Source: Flavobacterium sp. MC2016-06 (GTDB taxonomy: Bacteria; Bacteroidota; Bacteroidia; Flavobacteriales; Flavobacteriaceae). From it: a stretch of 64,000 nucleotides of DNA. The stretch spans positions 85,362 to 149,361 of the forward strand of contig NZ_WMID02000014.1 of the NCBI RefSeq assembly GCF_009711165.2, given 5' to 3'. How positions within the stretch are numbered: position 1 is the stretch's first letter; each line of letters starts with the position of its first letter. Of this stretch, positions 33,710 to 42,554 are shown piece after piece. A program made the translations under genes and the position numbers. The notes under the pieces are model-generated. The model ran no database searches, was not told the origin of the DNA, and was given only the letters and a program-made list of their open reading frames with translations.

Positions 33710-34207
33710 ATGATTAGATTATATAAAGTAATGCACGACAAGCTACATTATTGGGAAACTTGGAGTAAAGACGAAACAACTGCAATTGTCTATTGGGGAA
33801 TTGTTGGTTATCTTGGAGAATACAAAGAAATTAAAAGTGGTATTTTTACCAACGTAGCAAGAACAATTCAAAACCAAATTAATGCCAAATTAAGAGATGG
33901 TTATGAAATGTTTGATAACGACAATCTTTTGTTATTGGAAATTGAATACAAAATTACCGATTTTGAAACCACGAAGGAATTGCATAAACGCCACCGCCTT
34001 GAAGAAAAACTAGACAATCTATTGAGTTTAACAGGCCTTGGACATAATAATGGTGGTAATTCTGGTGAAGAAACTATGGAGGTTGAATGTGCTGTTATTG
34101 ATTTTGATATGGCTAAAAAAGCAATTGAAAAAGAACTCAAAAACACTGAATTTGATGACTACAAAATTATTTATCAAAGAGATAATAAAAAAGCTTTTCA
34201 AAATTAA
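33710..34207 (+). CDS. Protein of unknown function with a WGR-like domain
   Basis: A protein of 165 residues. The N-terminal about 85 residues have the layout of a WGR domain: MIRLYKVMHDKLHYWETWS, then VYWGIVGYLGEYKEI in place of the usual YWGRVGxxGQ, then a helix FTNVARTIQNQINAKLRDGY. The rest is Glu/Lys-rich with no recognised motif. WGR domains occur in PARP-like proteins and bind DNA ends, and free-standing bacterial ones are of unknown role. The assignment is based on the aromatic/Gly pattern only. Good promoter; terminator about 200 bp downstream. Confidence 0.72.
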   Translation: MIRLYKVMHDKLHYWETWSKDETTAIVYWGIVGYLGEYKEIKSGIFTNVARTIQNQINAKLRDGYEMFDNDNLLLLEIEYKITDFETTKELHKRHRLEEKLDNLLSLTGLGHNNGGNSGEETMEVECAVIDFDMAKKAIEKELKNTEFDDYKIIYQRDNKKAFQN

Positions 34208-34410
34208 GATACTTTTGATACCTGTTAGTCAAAATTATTATCATTTCATCTAAAAAAATTAGTATAATTTTAAGACTATTACGTTTTAGTTTAAACTATA
34301 TTTGGATTCCAAAATAGAAACTAAATTATTACCTATCAAAATTGAATTTAAGGGTTAGCCTCGGCTTCATAAATAATTATTAATTCAAATTTACCTTATA
34401 TTAAAAAAAA

Positions 34411-34433
34411 GCTTCGCCTGTTACAGACGAAGC
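34411..34433. terminator. Bidirectional terminator hairpin after the WGR-like gene
   Basis: gcttcgcctg ... cagacgaagc stem with one mismatch pair, flanked by an A run on the left and a T run on the right. Confidence 0.75.
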
Positions 34434-34499
34434 TTTTTTTATATTTTTATTTTTTACTCTAGATTTTACAGATTAAAAGGATTCTTTCTGTATTTTTTT

Positions 34500-34660
34500 T
34501 GCCACAGATTTCACAGATTAAAAGGATTTCTGCTGTATATTTTCGCCACGAATTTCACGAATTAAAATCTTTTTAATCTGTGGCTGAAAAAAAATGTAAT
34601 TCTTTTAATTCAATTTAAAGCAAAACAAATAATTTGTGGAAATTCGTGAAATTCGTGGCA
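34500..34660. repeat. Nested palindromic repeats of the 'ttcgtggc' and 'taatctgtggc' families
   Basis: gccacagattt...cagattaaaagg pairs with ctttttaatctgtggc, and gccacgaatttcacgaatt pairs with aattcgtgaaattcgtggc, one palindrome interleaved with the other. The same words occur at 4606-4694, 14662-14818 and 34937-35053. Confidence 0.75.
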
Positions 34661-34689
34661 AAAAAAAACTTCGTCTATTTCAGACGAAG
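34661..34689 (-). terminator. Terminator after tRNA-Trp
   Basis: 8-bp stem cttcgtct / agacgaag with a T run on the minus strand. Nearly the same sequence as the hairpin at 34411-34433. Confidence 0.75.
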
Positions 34690-34703
34690 CTTTTTATTTA
34701 TCG

Positions 34704-34774
34704 CACGGGCGGAGGGATTCGAACCCCCATCAACGGTTTTGGAGACCGCTATTCTACCCTTGAACTACGCCCGT
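34704..34774 (-). tRNA. tRNA-Trp (anticodon CCA)
   Basis: Minus strand, 71 bases. The acceptor ACGGGCG pairs with CGCCCGT, and discriminator G is typical for Trp. The anticodon stem GCGGT/ACCGT (one G-T pair) closes the loop CTCCAAA, giving anticodon CCA. The T arm contains GGTTCGAATCC. No CCA is encoded at the 3' end. A terminator follows 15 bases downstream. Confidence 0.95.
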
Positions 34775-34936
34775 AAGTAGAGCCACAAATTAAACAGTTT
34801 TTTTCTTTATCTGCAATATTATTTCACGAAGATTTTAAAAGAATTAAGCTGATGTGTGCCGATTTTTCTACTAAAACCTGATACTTAAACCTTTGCCAAA
34901 AATTATTTTTTTATAATCTTTTCACTTTTTTTTGCC

Positions 34937-35053
34937 ACAGATTAAAATGATTAAAATGATTTTTTCTCTTAAATACTGTCTTTAAATCCTTTACACGGAT
35001 TTCACAAATCTTCATGATTCAAATCCGTTTAATCTGTGGAATCAGTGGCAAAA
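34937..35053. repeat. Palindromic repeat of the 'gccacagatt...aatctgtgg' family
   Basis: tttgccacagattaaa and tttaatctgtgg ... agtggcaaaaaaa form the outer arms around aaatcctttacacggatttcac and tcaaatccgttt. It occupies most of the gap between tRNA-Trp and the hisS stop (34775-35069), and the rest is AT-rich. Confidence 0.7.
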
Positions 35054-35069
35054 AAAGTTGCAGTTAGAT

Positions 35070-36497
35070 TTAAACTAGTAAAGCATTTTTCAATCCTTCA
35101 AAATCAACAGAAATCTGTTCGCCACTTACTAAATTTTTAAGCGAATAAGAATTTGAAGCAATTTCTTGATCGCCTGCAATTACTGCAAATGGAATCAATC
35201 GTTTGTCTGCATATTGAAATTGTTTACCCACTTTTACAGTGTCTGGATAAAGCTCTACTTTTATATTTTCTTTTCTCAATTTCTGAATTGCCTGCGAAGC
35301 ATATAAAGCTTCTGCGTCTCCATAATTTATAAATAAAGCTTTAGAAGTTGCCGCAACTGTTTCTGGAAACAAGTTTAATTCTTCTAAAACCAAATAAATT
35401 CTATCTAATCCGAAAGAAATTCCAACACCGCTCATATTTTTCAATCCAAAAATACCAGTCAAATCATCGTATCTTCCGCCACCGCCGATAGAACCAATCG
35501 AAACTGTTTTTGGTGCTGCTACTTCAAAAATAGCTCCAGTATAATAATTTAAACCACGTGCCAAAGTTACATCAAGATCTAAAGTTGCAGTAGACAATCC
35601 TAAAGTCGCAACATTATCACAGATAAATTTAAGTTCCTCCACTCCTTTCATTCCTTCTTCAGACGAAGCTAGTAAACTAGAAAGCTGGCTTATTTTATCA
35701 GCAAAAGTTCCAGAAAAACTAAACAACGGCTGTACTTTTACCAAAGCATCTTCTGCAATGCCTTTTCCGATCATTTCTTTCTTTACACCGTCTTCACCAA
35801 TTTTATCTAGTTTATCTAAAGCAACCGTAAAATCAATCAATTTATCCGAAGCTCCGATTACTTCTGCAATTCCAGATAAAATTTTTCTGTTATTGATTTT
35901 AATCGTTACACCTTCTAAACCTAAAGCTGTAAAAACAGTATCGTACAATTGAACTAATTCTACTTCCTGCCATAAAGATTTCGAACCTACAACATCGGCA
36001 TCACATTGAAAAAATTCTCTATAACGTCCTTTTTGTGGGCGATCGGCTCTCCAAACAGGTTGAATTTGATATCTTTTAAAAGGAAATTCAATTTCATTTT
36101 GGTGCTGCACAACGTATCTTGCAAACGGAACTGTTAAATCGTAACGCAATGCTTTTTCAGAAATTTTCCCTGTAAATTTATTTAACTCAATTCTTTGGTT
36201 AAGATCAATGGTTTCAGCAGAATTTACTTGTAATTCCCCTATAGATTCAGGCAGTTCAATTTTATTTTTATTAAAGAAAAAGTTTCCTGAGTTTAATATT
36301 TTAAAAATCAAACGATCACCTTCTTCACCATATTTACCCATTAAAGTATCTGAATTTTCAAATGAAGGTGTTTCTATTGGCTGATATCCAAATTTCTCAA
36401 AATTACTTTTTATAGTTTGAATAATATATTGACGTTTTGACACCTCTGCAGGCGAAAAATCTCTTGTTCCTTGTGGTATGCTTGGTTTTGAAGCCAT
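35070..36497 (-). CDS. hisS: Histidyl-tRNA synthetase
   Basis: Class II aminoacyl-tRNA synthetase of 475 residues that charges tRNA-His. It has motif 1 context (IPQGTRDFSPAEVSKRQYI), motif 2 (RYQIQPVWRADRPQKGRYREFFQCDAD), the histidine signature ARGLNYYTGAIFEV and motif 3 (GVGISFGLDRIYLVLEE), split by normal spacers. The C-terminal anticodon-binding domain follows. The inserted stretch after motif 1 makes it longer than the about 425-residue E. coli enzyme, as in other Bacteroidota. ATG start at 36497. The promoter is not clear. Confidence 0.96.
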   Translation of the reverse strand: MASKPSIPQGTRDFSPAEVSKRQYIIQTIKSNFEKFGYQPIETPSFENSDTLMGKYGEEGDRLIFKILNSGNFFFNKNKIELPESIGELQVNSAETIDLNQRIELNKFTGKISEKALRYDLTVPFARYVVQHQNEIEFPFKRYQIQPVWRADRPQKGRYREFFQCDADVVGSKSLWQEVELVQLYDTVFTALGLEGVTIKINNRKILSGIAEVIGASDKLIDFTVALDKLDKIGEDGVKKEMIGKGIAEDALVKVQPLFSFSGTFADKISQLSSLLASSEEGMKGVEELKFICDNVATLGLSTATLDLDVTLARGLNYYTGAIFEVAAPKTVSIGSIGGGGRYDDLTGIFGLKNMSGVGISFGLDRIYLVLEELNLFPETVAATSKALFINYGDAEALYASQAIQKLRKENIKVELYPDTVKVGKQFQYADKRLIPFAVIAGDQEIASNSYSLKNLVSGEQISVDFEGLKNALLV

Positions 36498-36703
36498 CTT
36501 TTTTATTTTAGATTGTTGATTTTAGATTTTAGATTTCTTTTGAAACCTATAATTCAAAAAGCTTTAAAAATTAATTTATTCTAGATTTTAGATTCTCTCT
36601 ATAATTCTAAGGGACTGCAAATATCTCATTTTTTAAAATAAATATCATCAGTTCGAAAACAAACTTGTAACAAAAAACGTATTTTCGTGACAAATTGGTC
36701 ATG

Positions 36704-37945
36704 ATGCTAAAACTATTTAAAGAAAATATCCGAATTGCGTTTGGTTCAATCAAAACGCAAATCTTACGTACCATTCTTACCGTATTAATTATTGCTATTG
36801 GAATTACTGCACTGGTAGGAATTCTAACAGTTGTAACGGCATTAGAAAATACTATTTCTACCAATTTTGCTTCAATGGGAGCTAATACTTTCAACATTAA
36901 TCAATACGAAAACAAAGTTCGAAACCGAGGCGGAAATGAACGTGAGATTATAAATCCGATTATTTCTTATCCGGAAGCGGTTGCTTTTAAAAACAAATAC
37001 AAATATCCTTTTACCGAAACTTCTCTTTCATTTACAGCAACTTCAAAAGCAGAGGTTAAATATTTAGACCAAAAAACAGATCCAGAAATTACGGTTGTTG
37101 GTGTTGATGAACATTTTATAGGGAACTCTGGTTTAGAAGTGAATTTAGGCAGAAGCTTTAATCAATTTGATATTGAAAACAATACCTATTCCTGCGTAGT
37201 TGGATCAGATTTTGAAAAAGGTTTATTGAAAGACATTAACCCGATTGACAAAATTATTTCGATTCGCGGTGCACGTTTTAAAGTAATCGGCGTTTTAAAA
37301 GAAAAAGGATCAACTTTTGGAAACAGCCAGGATTTACGTGTTCTTATTCCAATACAAGTAGCGCGTTCTTTATTTACAGCTCCAAATATCAATTACACCA
37401 TGAGTGTAATGGTTTCTAAAAAAGAACTTTTAGACGAAGCTGTAGACAACGCTACAAGTACTATGCGAAGAGTGAGAAAATTAAGTCCTGTTCGCGACAA
37501 TAATTTTGCCATTGGTCGCAGTGATGATTTAATCAACAGAATTTTAGGAATCACCAAATATTTAGGCTGGGCCTCTTGGATTATCAGTATTATAACTATT
37601 CTAGGTTCTTCTATTGCCTTAATGAATATTATGATTGTTTCGGTTACAGAACGTACTCGAGAAATTGGCGTTCGTAAAGCTTTAGGTGCAAAAAGAACTA
37701 CTGTAGCGACTCAGTTTTTTATAGAAACGCTGTTAATTGGACAAATTGGCGGTGTAGTTGGAATTATATTGGGAATCCTTCTCGGATTTGTAATTTCAGC
37801 TGCTATGAGTTTATCATTTGTGATTCCATGGATGGCCATCTTTGCTGCAGTTACCACTAGTTTTATTGTCGCAGTAGTTTCAGGTTTATATCCTGCAATA
37901 AAAGCTTCAAAATTAGATCCTATCGAAGCCTTACGTTATGAGTAA
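36704..37945 (+). CDS. MacB-like ABC transporter permease
   Basis: A protein of 413 residues with the FtsX/MacB layout: one N-terminal helix ([22 protein letters not shown]), a periplasmic MacB core domain (about residues 45-260), and three C-terminal helices, with the conserved [16 protein letters not shown] loop between the first two. These permeases drive lipoprotein or toxin efflux or mechanical signalling, without solute passage through the membrane. No ATPase gene is adjacent, so the partner is elsewhere. The frame opens with a TTG at 36695; ATGs at 36701 and 36704 are the realistic starts. Confidence 0.9.
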   Translation: MLKLFKENIRIAFGSIKTQILRTILTVLIIAIGITALVGILTVVTALENTISTNFASMGANTFNINQYENKVRNRGGNEREIINPIISYPEAVAFKNKYKYPFTETSLSFTATSKAEVKYLDQKTDPEITVVGVDEHFIGNSGLEVNLGRSFNQFDIENNTYSCVVGSDFEKGLLKDINPIDKIISIRGARFKVIGVLKEKGSTFGNSQDLRVLIPIQVARSLFTAPNINYTMSVMVSKKELLDEAVDNATSTMRRVRKLSPVRDNNFAIGRSDDLINRILGITKYLGWASWIISIITILGSSIALMNIMIVSVTERTREIGVRKALGAKRTTVATQFFIETLLIGQIGGVVGIILGILLGFVISAAMSLSFVIPWMAIFAAVTTSFIVAVVSGLYPAIKASKLDPIEALRYE

Positions 37946-37984
37946 TTTTTAGAAGCAGATCATTTCTCTTCTATTAAACCTTTA

Positions 37985-38055
37985 GTCCCGCTATTCATTC
38001 CAATCTTTTGCGCCGAACACCGGCACAAAAGGATTTCCATTACTATCGGGGCTAG
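37985..38055. repeat. Clear copy of the 'tcccgct...ggggcta' repeat
   Basis: Outer words tcccgctattcattcc and cattactatcggggcta flank an inner hairpin (cttttgcgccg/cggcacaaaag). It lies between convergent permease and prmC genes. Copies are at 12967-13103 and 48821-48897. Confidence 0.75.
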
Positions 38056-38107
38056 ATTAGGTGTTTTTCGTTTCAAAAGTCATTTACAAACCTAAAAAAC
38101 GCATTTA

Positions 38108-38971
38108 CTAAACTTTAGAAACCTTGCCGAAAATCATTCTGTCGTTGTCGTAAATATCTTTGCGTAATTCGATATTTTCAAAACTCATATCTTCTAATAA
38201 ATTAGTCATTTCTTTTCCAAGATATTGATTAATTTCAAAATACAATTGTCCCTTTTCTAAAAGACCTTTTTGAGCCAAAGAAGCAATTTTTTTATAAAAA
38301 ATCAAGGCATCATTATCGTCTACAAAAAGAGCTAAATGCGGCTCATAATCCAGCACATTTTTTTTGATTTCTTCTTTTTCTAAATTCCTCACATAAGGCG
38401 GATTAGAAACAACAATATCACAACCGCATTTTAATGCTTCCATTTCAAGAACATCTTGGAGCATAAAGGTAACTTCTACATTATTGTTTACAGCATTTCG
38501 TTTAGCCGTTTCGATTGCTTTTCTAGAAACATCAATAGCATAAACTGATGCATTTGGAAGATTTTTAGCCAGCGAAATAGCGATACAGCCACTTCCTGTG
38601 CCAATATCTAAAATTTTCAGCTTTTTAGCTTTATCGATAGAGGCGTTTTCGTTAATAATCCACTCTACTAATTCTTCCGTTTCTGGTCTCGGGATTAGAA
38701 CATTTTCATTTACTTCAAAATCCAATCCGTAAAAACTAGTTTTACCCAATATATACTGAATAGGAACTTCTTTTTTTAACTGCTCCAAAATTGAATCCCA
38801 AAGCACAAAATCAGATTCATCAAAAACCAATTCGTGATTCAGAGCCAAATCAATTTGTCTAAGTTTATGTTTATCTTCTAAAATTAAATAGAAAAAACTC
38901 TCCGCTTCATAGGCATCGTAAAAAGGTGACAATTCTTTAATAAATTGGGTACGATATTGTTTGATTTTCAT
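38108..38971 (-). CDS. prmC: Release factor glutamine methyltransferase PrmC
   Basis: Methylates the GGQ glutamine of RF1 and RF2. The protein has 287 residues: an N-terminal helical domain, then a Rossmann methyltransferase domain with the SAM-binding LDIGTGSGCIAISLAK (about residue 120) and the catalytic NPPYV (VSNPPYVRNLEKEE). The PRPETEELVEWI stretch before the SAM motif is also characteristic. ATG at 38971. A GNAT gene lies 93 bp upstream on the same strand, probably cotranscribed. Confidence 0.95.
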   Translation of the reverse strand: MKIKQYRTQFIKELSPFYDAYEAESFFYLILEDKHKLRQIDLALNHELVFDESDFVLWDSILEQLKKEVPIQYILGKTSFYGLDFEVNENVLIPRPETEELVEWIINENASIDKAKKLKILDIGTGSGCIAISLAKNLPNASVYAIDVSRKAIETAKRNAVNNNVEVTFMLQDVLEMEALKCGCDIVVSNPPYVRNLEKEEIKKNVLDYEPHLALFVDDNDALIFYKKIASLAQKGLLEKGQLYFEINQYLGKEMTNLLEDMSFENIELRKDIYDNDRMIFGKVSKV

Positions 38972-39064
38972 TTCGAGTATTTGAACATTAATTTTTAGCC
39001 AAAGCCAACAGCAATCTACAACAATAAGTCTTACACAAACAAAATATGTTACAATTTTTTAGTT

Positions 39065-39550
39065 CTATAAAACTTTCAGCATCCAAACAGGGCAAGAACT
39101 ATGCCCAGTGTTTCCCATTGGTGCATCTAAATATTCAAATCCTGATTTTTTATACAGTTTTTGAGCAGCATGCATAAATGGCATTGTTTCGATATAACAT
39201 TTTTTAAAACCAAAACCCTTGGCTTGCTCTAAACATTTTTCCATCATTTTACTACCAATTCCTAAACCTCGCGTTTCTGGCAGAAAATACATCTTTTGCA
39301 ATTCGCAAATTTCAGAAGCCTCATTTTCTAAAGGTGCAACTCCCGCGCAGCCTACAACTTTACCTTCACTTTCAACTACAAAATAGGCAGATTCAGGTTT
39401 ACTATATTCTTCAAACATTAAATCTAAATAGGGATCTTCATATGCTGTTCCTACTTTCGGAATTTCCATTTCGTCAAAAACCGATCGTATCAATTTAGCA
39501 ACTGCCTGATTGTCTTCTTTTTTAATTGTTCTAATGATCCAATTTTCCAT
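39065..39550 (-). CDS. GNAT family N-acetyltransferase
   Basis: A protein of 161 residues with a standard GNAT core: the VVGCAGVAPLE strand, the ICELQKMYFLPETRGLGIGS acetyl-CoA-binding turn (RGLGIGS is the pyrophosphate loop), and the AAQKLYKKSGFEYL terminal motif. The substrate is unknown. Transcription is toward prmC with a 93-bp gap. It is divergent from ribD, with about 95 bp between. Confidence 0.9.
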   Translation of the reverse strand: MENWIIRTIKKEDNQAVAKLIRSVFDEMEIPKVGTAYEDPYLDLMFEEYSKPESAYFVVESEGKVVGCAGVAPLENEASEICELQKMYFLPETRGLGIGSKMMEKCLEQAKGFGFKKCYIETMPFMHAAQKLYKKSGFEYLDAPMGNTGHSSCPVWMLKVL

Positions 39551-39633
39551 TATTTTTTATTCTTCTTATATATACAAAAGTAAAAATAGTTTTCCGATAG
39601 TTTTCTTAACTCGACCGTAAACTCAAAAATAAC

Positions 39634-39641
39634 TACTTTTG
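39634..39641 (+). promoter_or_regulatory. -7 element just upstream of ribD
   Basis: TACTTTTG matches TAnnTTTG and ends only 4 bases before the GTG start, which implies a leaderless or near-leaderless transcript if used. No -33 box is clear. Confidence 0.4.
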
Positions 39642-39645
39642 TAGT

Positions 39646-40695
39646 GTGAATATACATGAGAAATACATAAAACGCTGCATCGAACTGGCCAAAAATGGTT
39701 TAGGAACTACATATCCAAACCCAATGGTGGGAAGTGTAATTGTTTACGATGGCAAAATTATTGGCGAAGGCTGGCATAAAAAAGCTGGTGAACCACATGC
39801 AGAAGTAAATGCGATTAGAGCTGTAAAAGATAAATCGCTCTTAAAAAAGGCGACTATTTACGTAAGCTTAGAACCTTGCAGTCATTTTGGAAAAACGCCT
39901 CCATGCTGTGATTTAATCATTGAACATAAAATCCCGAACGTTGTCGTAGGAACTGTAGATCCTAACGAGAAAGTTGCTGGAAGAGGAATAAAAAAAATAA
40001 TAGAATCTGGCGCCAGTGTAACTGTTGGTATTTTAGAAGAGCAATGTAATGAGCTGAACAAACGCTTTTTTACTTTTCACCAGCACAAGCGTCCTTATAT
40101 TATATTGAAATGGGCAGAAAGCCAAGACGGTTTTTTGGCACCCGAAAAAGAAATCGATCAGGAACGAAAACCGGTTTGGATTACCAATTTATATTCTAGA
40201 CAATTGGTACATAAATGGCGCAGTGAAGAGCAGGCTATTTTAGTGGGAACGCAAACTGTTATTGATGATAATCCGAAATTAAATACTCGAGATTGGAGCG
40301 GTAATAATCCTGTACGTGTTGTTTTAGACCAAAATAATAGAATTGACAAAGACAGTTTTATTTTTGATGACAGCGTTAAAACCATTATAATTACAAAATC
40401 GGAAACAAGGAGCGAAAAAGAAAACACTACCTTTGAAGTAATTGATTTTTATCAAAATATAATACCGCAAATCTTAGAAGTTTTGTATCAAAATCAAATA
40501 CAATCTATAATTATAGAAGGCGGTTTACAAACTTTACAAACCTTTATTGCTACTAACATTTGGGATGAAGCCCGCATTTTTATCGGCAATGTTACCTTTA
40601 ATAAAGGAACAAAAGCTCCTGCTGTATCAGGAAACAAAACATTGAAAACTTACATAGAAAAAGATGAATTAATATACATTAGAAATCATGATTGA
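39646..40695 (+). CDS. ribD: Riboflavin biosynthesis protein RibD (deaminase/reductase)
   Basis: Bifunctional enzyme of 349 residues that deaminates and then reduces the pyrimidine intermediate of riboflavin synthesis. The N-terminal deaminase has the zinc-site HAEVNAI (His51) and PCSHFGKTPPC. The C-terminal reductase (from about residue 145) has ILKWAESQDGFLA and the IIEGGLQTLQTFI nucleotide-binding stretch. The start is GTG at 39646 because the deaminase N-terminus (NIHEKYIKRCIELA) begins at once and no ATG fits. Its 3' end overlaps the HAD gene by 8 bp. Confidence 0.95.
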   Translation: MNIHEKYIKRCIELAKNGLGTTYPNPMVGSVIVYDGKIIGEGWHKKAGEPHAEVNAIRAVKDKSLLKKATIYVSLEPCSHFGKTPPCCDLIIEHKIPNVVVGTVDPNEKVAGRGIKKIIESGASVTVGILEEQCNELNKRFFTFHQHKRPYIILKWAESQDGFLAPEKEIDQERKPVWITNLYSRQLVHKWRSEEQAILVGTQTVIDDNPKLNTRDWSGNNPVRVVLDQNNRIDKDSFIFDDSVKTIIITKSETRSEKENTTFEVIDFYQNIIPQILEVLYQNQIQSIIIEGGLQTLQTFIATNIWDEARIFIGNVTFNKGTKAPAVSGNKTLKTYIEKDELIYIRNHD

Positions 40696-41290
40696 TACTA
40701 TAATTTTTGACTTCGGGGATATTTTTATCAATTTAGATAAACAAACCACAATTTCGAAACTGAAACAATTAGGCCTGACGGAATGGAATGCTGAATTGGA
40801 CCGTTTGAATCTTTTGTTTGAAACTGGAGATATTTCTCCTGAACTTTTTATAGCTGGTTTTATGAAGGAACTTCCAAATGCTTCTAGAGAAGAAATTTTG
40901 GATGCTTGGAATTCTATTCTGGCAGATTTCCCTTTGTATCGTTTAGAGTTTTTGCAAATGCTTTCTAAAAAATACAGATTATTTTTATTGAGCAACACCG
41001 ACTCTATTCATATTGAAACTTTTGAGAATAGAAGCGGTATTTCTTTTTACAGCGATTTTTATCAGTGTTTTGAAAAGGTTTATTTTTCTTTTGAAATTGG
41101 AATGCGAAAACCAAATGCCGATGTTTTTCAATACTTAATAAAGAAACACGAATTATCGCCAAAGCGTACTTTATTTGTTGATGATAAAAAAGAAAACACA
41201 GACAGCGCCGCTTCTTTAGGTTTTAATGTTTGGAATCTTCAAGTTGGTCAAGAAGATGTGGTAGACTTGTTTGAGAAAAACATAATTTAG
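40688..41290 (+). CDS. HAD family hydrolase
   Basis: A protein of 200 residues with a small helical cap. Motif I is DTIIFDFGDIFIN (DFGD in place of DxDxT, as in YihX/HAD-IA members). Motif II is LLSNTDSIH, motif III is the Lys of GMRKPNADVF, and motif IV is LFVDDKKENTDSA. It overlaps ribD by 8 bp, so the two are cotranscribed. A dephosphorylation step of riboflavin synthesis has been assigned to HAD enzymes in other bacteria; a link here is only inferred from the overlap. Confidence 0.9.
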   Translation: MIDTIIFDFGDIFINLDKQTTISKLKQLGLTEWNAELDRLNLLFETGDISPELFIAGFMKELPNASREEILDAWNSILADFPLYRLEFLQMLSKKYRLFLLSNTDSIHIETFENRSGISFYSDFYQCFEKVYFSFEIGMRKPNADVFQYLIKKHELSPKRTLFVDDKKENTDSAASLGFNVWNLQVGQEDVVDLFEKNII

Positions 41291-41299
41291 ATTTTTACT

Positions 41300-41932
41300 T
41301 TGGAATATAACGATACGTATCAAACCATTTCTTCAAAATCTGAGGAAGTCTTGTTTAAGGAAAAAGGCAGTAAGTTTTTTGGTTATGCTTTTCCGATTGA
41401 ACATGAGGATGAGGTAAAACCTATTATTGAAGTCTTAAAGAAACAACATCCGCATGCCGTACATTATTGTTATGCCTACCAATTAGGCACTGGAACAAAA
41501 ATATCATATCGTGCTAACGACGACGGCGAACCAAGTAATACGGCTGGGGCTCCTATTTATGGGCAAATACAATCTTTTGGCGTAACTAACGTTCTTATTG
41601 TAGTCGTGAGGATCTTTGGCGGTGTTAAATTAGGTGTAGGCGGTTTGATTGCAGCTTATAAAACAACCGCACAAATGACTCTTGAAGTTTGTGAAATTAT
41701 CGAAAAAACGATTGATGTGCATTTTTTAATCTCTTTTGATTACAAAAACATGAATAAAGTAATGCGCGTCATTAAAGAAAAAAAACTTGATATAATGTCT
41801 CAAGAAATGGAAATTGATGAAGAATCAGGTCTTCCAATTGGCAAAATAGTGACTAAAACACGAAAAAAAAATGCCGAAATGATATTCGACATTTTTGATT
41901 TAATGTTTGAAATCGATATTAAAATTATGTAA
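41300..41932 (+). CDS. YigZ/IMPACT family protein
   Basis: A protein of 210 residues. The N-terminal UPF0029/Impact domain has KGSKFFGYAFPI, the HAVHYCYAYQLG stretch, DDGEPSNTAGAPI and FGGVKLGVGGLI. A smaller C-terminal ferredoxin-like domain (DUF1949 type) ends the protein. IMPACT proteins in eukaryotes regulate Gcn1/Gcn2; the bacterial role is unknown. The TTG at 41300 is the likely start, since the domain begins directly and no ATG lies in frame before it. It follows the HAD gene by 9 bp, forming a ribD-HAD-yigZ run. Confidence 0.92.
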   Translation: MEYNDTYQTISSKSEEVLFKEKGSKFFGYAFPIEHEDEVKPIIEVLKKQHPHAVHYCYAYQLGTGTKISYRANDDGEPSNTAGAPIYGQIQSFGVTNVLIVVVRIFGGVKLGVGGLIAAYKTTAQMTLEVCEIIEKTIDVHFLISFDYKNMNKVMRVIKEKKLDIMSQEMEIDEESGLPIGKIVTKTRKKNAEMIFDIFDLMFEIDIKIM

Positions 41933-41963
41933 ATCGTTATAAAAACACATCTCGTTTTAACAA

Positions 41964-42368
41964 TTACACTAGTGTTTTAAACAACTCTAAAATATAATCT
42001 GGAGGAGCAGTTGGGCGACCTGTTTTTAACGAAATAAATACTAAAATAAACACCGCAGTTGTTAATAACTCATTTGCCTCATTATGGATGGCGCAGTCAA
42101 ATTCGATCTTAACAGATGATTGACTTTTGAAAGTTGTATGAATAGTAAGAAGCTCATCGTAACGAGCCGATTTTTTATAGTTTATCTGCATCGAAACAAT
42201 TGGCAGTCCAATACCACTTTCTTCCATGCTTTTATAAGAAATCCCTTTGTTTCTAAGCCATTCCACGCGTCCTATTTCAAAATAAGGGACATAATTTCCG
42301 TGATATACAACTCCCATTTGGTCGGTTTCAGAGTAACGAACTCGTACTTGAGTTTGATGATTTTTCAT
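41964..42368 (-). CDS. Acyl-CoA thioesterase (YbgC/FadM-like hotdog)
   Basis: A protein of 134 residues with a single hotdog fold. The catalytic motif RYSETDQMGVVYHGNYVPYF carries the Asp of the 4HBT family (Asp17). The VEWLRNKGISYKSMEE and VSMQINYKKSARYDELL stretches are typical. It probably hydrolyses short- or medium-chain acyl-CoA; the substrate is not determinable. Monocistronic on the minus strand, divergent from dnaA. Confidence 0.92.
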   Translation of the reverse strand: MKNHQTQVRVRYSETDQMGVVYHGNYVPYFEIGRVEWLRNKGISYKSMEESGIGLPIVSMQINYKKSARYDELLTIHTTFKSQSSVKIEFDCAIHNEANELLTTAVFILVFISLKTGRPTAPPDYILELFKTLV

Positions 42369-42554
42369 TATTAATAGATTAAAAAAGATTAACTTTAAAA
42401 AGTTGCCTTACAACATTTTTTTATAAAATTAGAGTCCAAAATATTTTTTTTTACAGAAATTTGTTCACATATTTGTTATCCCGAAATTCGGAATAAAATC
42501 GCTCCTTTTTTATTAGGAGAATCTTTATCAATAATAAACAATTTATTTGAATCT

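Larger units (their letters stand above)
34208..34703. other. Intergenic region filled by repeats between two similar terminators
   Basis: From left to right: about 200 bp of AT-rich sequence, a terminator hairpin (34411-34433), a nested palindromic repeat block with gccacagattt/taatctgtggc and gccacgaatttcacg/cgtgaaattcgtggc words (34500-34660), and a second hairpin of nearly the same sequence (34669-34689). No gene is seen. Confidence 0.65.

Noticed and set aside
42369..42554. Possible oriC upstream of dnaA
   Set aside because: AT-rich, but only one degenerate TTGTTCACA-like word and no DnaA-box cluster; insufficient to call an origin.
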